Positions 7,501 to 8,283 of a stretch of DNA of 8,283 bases are shown here, in pieces. The stretch is taken from positions 1 through 8,283 of the forward strand of contig JAUWMO010000151.1 of the NCBI GenBank assembly GCA_030613125.1, written 5' to 3'. The position numbers were made by a program, and so were the translations under genes. Under the pieces are notes generated by a model. The model was not told the origin of the DNA and searched no databases. It worked only from the letters and a program-made list of their open reading frames with translations. This DNA is from Bacteroidota bacterium. GTDB lineage: Bacteria > Bacteroidota > Bacteroidia > Bacteroidales > VadinHA17. Position 1 is the stretch's first letter. Every line of letters begins with the position of its first letter.

Positions 7501-7584
7501 ATTTACAGGAATATACTACAGAACAGATGATATGTGAAAATATAACCCCCTAGGGGGTACCTGTAAATGTGGAAAAGAACAGGT
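7501..7584 (-). promoter_or_regulatory. Competing inverted repeats in the thrA leader
   Basis: Read along the thrA transcript, ACCUGU (7584-7579) can pair with ACAGGU (7564-7559), while the overlapping AUUUACAGG (7568-7560) can instead pair perfectly over 9 bases with CCUGUAAAU (7509-7501). The two pairings exclude each other. Between them lies ACCCC-CUAG-GGGGU (7558-7545), followed by UAUAUUUUC, a short GC stem with a U-rich tail that resembles a weak terminator. An upstream AGGGGU (7640-7635) could also pair with the C-rich arm. This is the layout expected of an attenuator-like leader, but no terminator as strong as those of classical thr attenuators is present. Confidence 0.35.
7545..7584. 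repeat. Second REP-like copy: C5-TA-G5 palindrome plus hairpin
   Basis: ACCCCCTAGGGGGT (7545-7558) is a perfect 14-bp palindrome, immediately followed by ACCTGT/ACAGGT (7559-7564, 7579-7584). On the plus strand the order C5T..AG5, GGGGGT, ACC, GTA, TG, TGGAAAA matches the minus strand of the element at 45-70, with small gaps. A diverged copy of the same dispersed repeat is therefore likely. It lies in the thrA leader, so it may have been recruited into, or may disturb, regulation there. Confidence 0.45.
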
Positions 7585-7663
7585 GGGAGCATGCGGAACG
7601 GCTGAAATCATCAGATACTGAAGAAGCCAGAAAAACCCCTCGTATGAAAACAGTGTTCTGCAT
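7550..7663 (-). CDS. Candidate thr leader peptide (37 codons)
   Basis: A short ORF upstream of thrA begins ATG CAG AAC ACT and encodes a 37-residue peptide ending STFTGTP. Three of its last six codons are threonine (ACA, ACA, ACC at codons 32, 34 and 36), and its TAG stop sits at the centre of the C5-TA-G5 palindrome. The threonine codons fall exactly on the strand shared by the two competing inverted repeats. The stop is 100 bases before the thrA ATG. Against it: the threonine run is much weaker than in E. coli thrL, the start has no ribosome-binding site, and a ribosome at the stop codon would itself cover the hairpin. It may be chance. Confidence 0.3.
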   Translation of the reverse strand: MQNTVFIRGVFLASSVSDDFSRSACSHLFFSTFTGTP

Positions 7664-7685
7664 TTCAAATTTAAAATTAAAGGCA

Positions 7686-7693
7686 TAAAGATA
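7686..7693 (-). promoter_or_regulatory. Candidate thrA promoter -7 element
   Basis: TATCTTTA on the minus strand matches the Bacteroidota -7 consensus TAnnTTTG except for the last base, and would place transcription start near 7680, just upstream of the short leader ORF. The nearest TTG upstream lies farther away than the usual -33 spacing. Identical octamers at 7732-7739 and 7755-7762 are alternative -7 elements. Confidence 0.3.
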
Positions 7694-7704
7694 GGAATAA
7701 TATT

Positions 7705-7718
7705 ATAATACGTATTAT
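7705..7718. promoter_or_regulatory. 14-bp AT palindrome, operator candidate
   Basis: ATAATACGTATTAT is a perfect palindrome located 11 bases upstream of the candidate thrA -7 element, where a dimeric regulator could act. The partner protein is unknown. Perfect 14-bp palindromes arise by chance more readily in AT-rich DNA, so the call is tentative. Confidence 0.3.
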
Positions 7719-7774
7719 CCAATATCAATCTTAAAGATAAATGAATTTTAATTTTAAAGATAACCAGTATTTTG

Positions 7775-7782
7775 TATCTTTC
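7775..7782 (+). promoter_or_regulatory. Possible integrase promoter -7 element
   Basis: TATCTTTC on the plus strand matches TAnnTTTG at all but the last base and ends 8 bases before the integrase ATG. This would give a nearly leaderless transcript. No properly spaced -33 TTTG is visible, so strength is doubtful. Confidence 0.25.
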
Positions 7783-7790
7783 AATAATCA

Positions 7791-8283
7791 ATGTATACTA
7801 AACCTGAAATAAAGCTCGAATATAGTAATCACCGGAATCAGGAGGTAGTTCTGATCAAATTTGCCTATAACAAGGGTTTAATAGATGAGGTAAAGAAACT
7901 GGCGGGCAGTCGGTGGAGTCAGACAAAGCGATGCTGGTATATACTTGCTGATAATTTTCATTTGGATACATTTCTAAATAAAATATCAGCCATTGCAAAT
8001 ATCGATGCTTCAAACATAAAGGATAGGGGTGTATCGAATATATCGACTGGCAGGATAAAAAAATCCTTTATACCTAAACTACCAAAGGGGTATCTTGAAA
8101 TACTTAAGCAGAAAAGATATGCTAAAAATACCATCAGGATATACACAACATATTTCAGGCAATTTGTGGATTATTTTTCCGAAGATTCTCTGGAAAAAAT
8201 CGATGTCGAACAAATCAACGGTTATATTTTGGAACTTATAACTAAAAAGTCTATATCACCGAGTCAACAGAACCAACGGATCA
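7791..8283 (+). CDS. Tyrosine recombinase/integrase, 5' part only
   Basis: This reading frame stays open from the ATG to the window edge, giving 164 residues of an incomplete protein. The start is firm: an in-frame TAA lies two codons upstream and no earlier start is possible. Residues 1-65 look like an arm-type DNA-binding domain of Bacteroidota integrases (KFAYNKGLIDEVKKLAG, then RWSQTKRCWYI with Trp42 and Trp49). Residues 98-164 form the SAM-like core-binding domain (LPKGYLEILKQKRYAKNTI, then IYTTYFRQFVDYF and a terminal SPSQQNQRI), closest in style to XerC/integron-type integrases. The catalytic domain with the R-H-R-Y residues lies beyond the window, so activity cannot be judged. Such enzymes cut and rejoin DNA at specific sites; the gene may be a chromosomal recombinase or mark the edge of a mobile element. 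It is divergent from thrA. Confidence 0.85.
   Translation, partial: MYTKPEIKLEYSNHRNQEVVLIKFAYNKGLIDEVKKLAGSRWSQTKRCWYILADNFHLDTFLNKISAIANIDASNIKDRGVSNISTGRIKKSFIPKLPKGYLEILKQKRYAKNTIRIYTTYFRQFVDYFSEDSLEKIDVEQINGYILELITKKSISPSQQNQRI

Larger units (their letters stand above)
7450..7790. promoter_or_regulatory. Divergent regulatory region between thrA and integrase
   Basis: This 341-base spacer separates minus-strand thrA from the plus-strand integrase. Next to thrA is an AT-rich leader (ending TTTTTAACAAA before the ATG, with no Shine-Dalgarno) carrying a small hairpin GATCA-ggata-TGATC (7483-7497). Further out are the competing inverted repeats and the short ORF described separately, then a 14-bp AT palindrome and three TAAAGATA octamers. 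A long minus-strand frame (7516-7791, 91 codons) crosses all of these signals, is rich in Ile and Leu as expected from AT-rich DNA, and is not considered a gene. Confidence 0.6.

Noticed and set aside
7516..7791. 91-codon minus-strand open frame upstream of thrA
   Set aside because: Its Ile/Leu-rich N-terminal half reflects AT-rich DNA, and it crosses the palindromes and promoter candidates; no family resemblance.
1..8283. CRISPR array, rRNA, riboswitch of a known class, or defence island
   Set aside because: No regularly spaced direct repeats of CRISPR length, no rRNA-like sequence, no recognisable conserved riboswitch core, and no defence gene families were seen on either strand.

Overview
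The window looks like a chromosomal stretch from a member of the Bacteroidota. The evidence is the AT-rich DNA, the absence of clear Shine-Dalgarno sequences before the start codons, the long CysE type (297 aa, with the extended GAKSFP...GIPRHP loop), the fused aspartokinase/homoserine dehydrogenase followed by thrB and thrC, and a tyrosine recombinase with the N-terminal W...W arm domain common in that phylum. Genus cannot be fixed from the sequence alone.

Layout, left to right. 1-598 is a gene-free, repeat-rich spacer holding a C5/G5 REP-like palindrome and a dense block of inverted repeats. 599-2414 is a two-gene cysteine operon on the minus strand, transcribed cysK then cysE with a 17-bp overlap. 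2415-2719 is a spacer with two structured repeat elements, one of them an 87-bp MITE-like unit with 13/14-bp terminal inverted repeats. 2720-7449 is a complete threonine operon on the minus strand, thrA-thrB-thrC, with thrB and thrC directly abutting. 7450-7790 is a divergent regulatory region. It holds a candidate threonine-codon leader ORF ending in a C5-TA-G5 palindrome, competing inverted repeats, a 14-bp AT palindrome and three phased TAAAGATA octamers. 7791 to the right edge is the 5' part of an integrase gene on the plus strand, cut off by the window.

How the genes work together. ThrA carries out two steps from aspartate to homoserine (aspartokinase and homoserine dehydrogenase; Asd is not in the window). 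ThrB phosphorylates homoserine and ThrC converts the phosphate ester to threonine. CysE acetylates serine and CysK replaces the acetate with sulfide to give cysteine. The two sets meet metabolically at methionine synthesis, but the repeat-filled 305-bp gap suggests separate transcription units.

The five enzyme genes are ordinary and confidently identified. The less ordinary material is the thrA leader (possible attenuation-type control), the Cys4 motif in CysE, the REP/MITE-like repeats between operons, and the edge integrase. No clearly new defence or mobile system is visible in the part shown.
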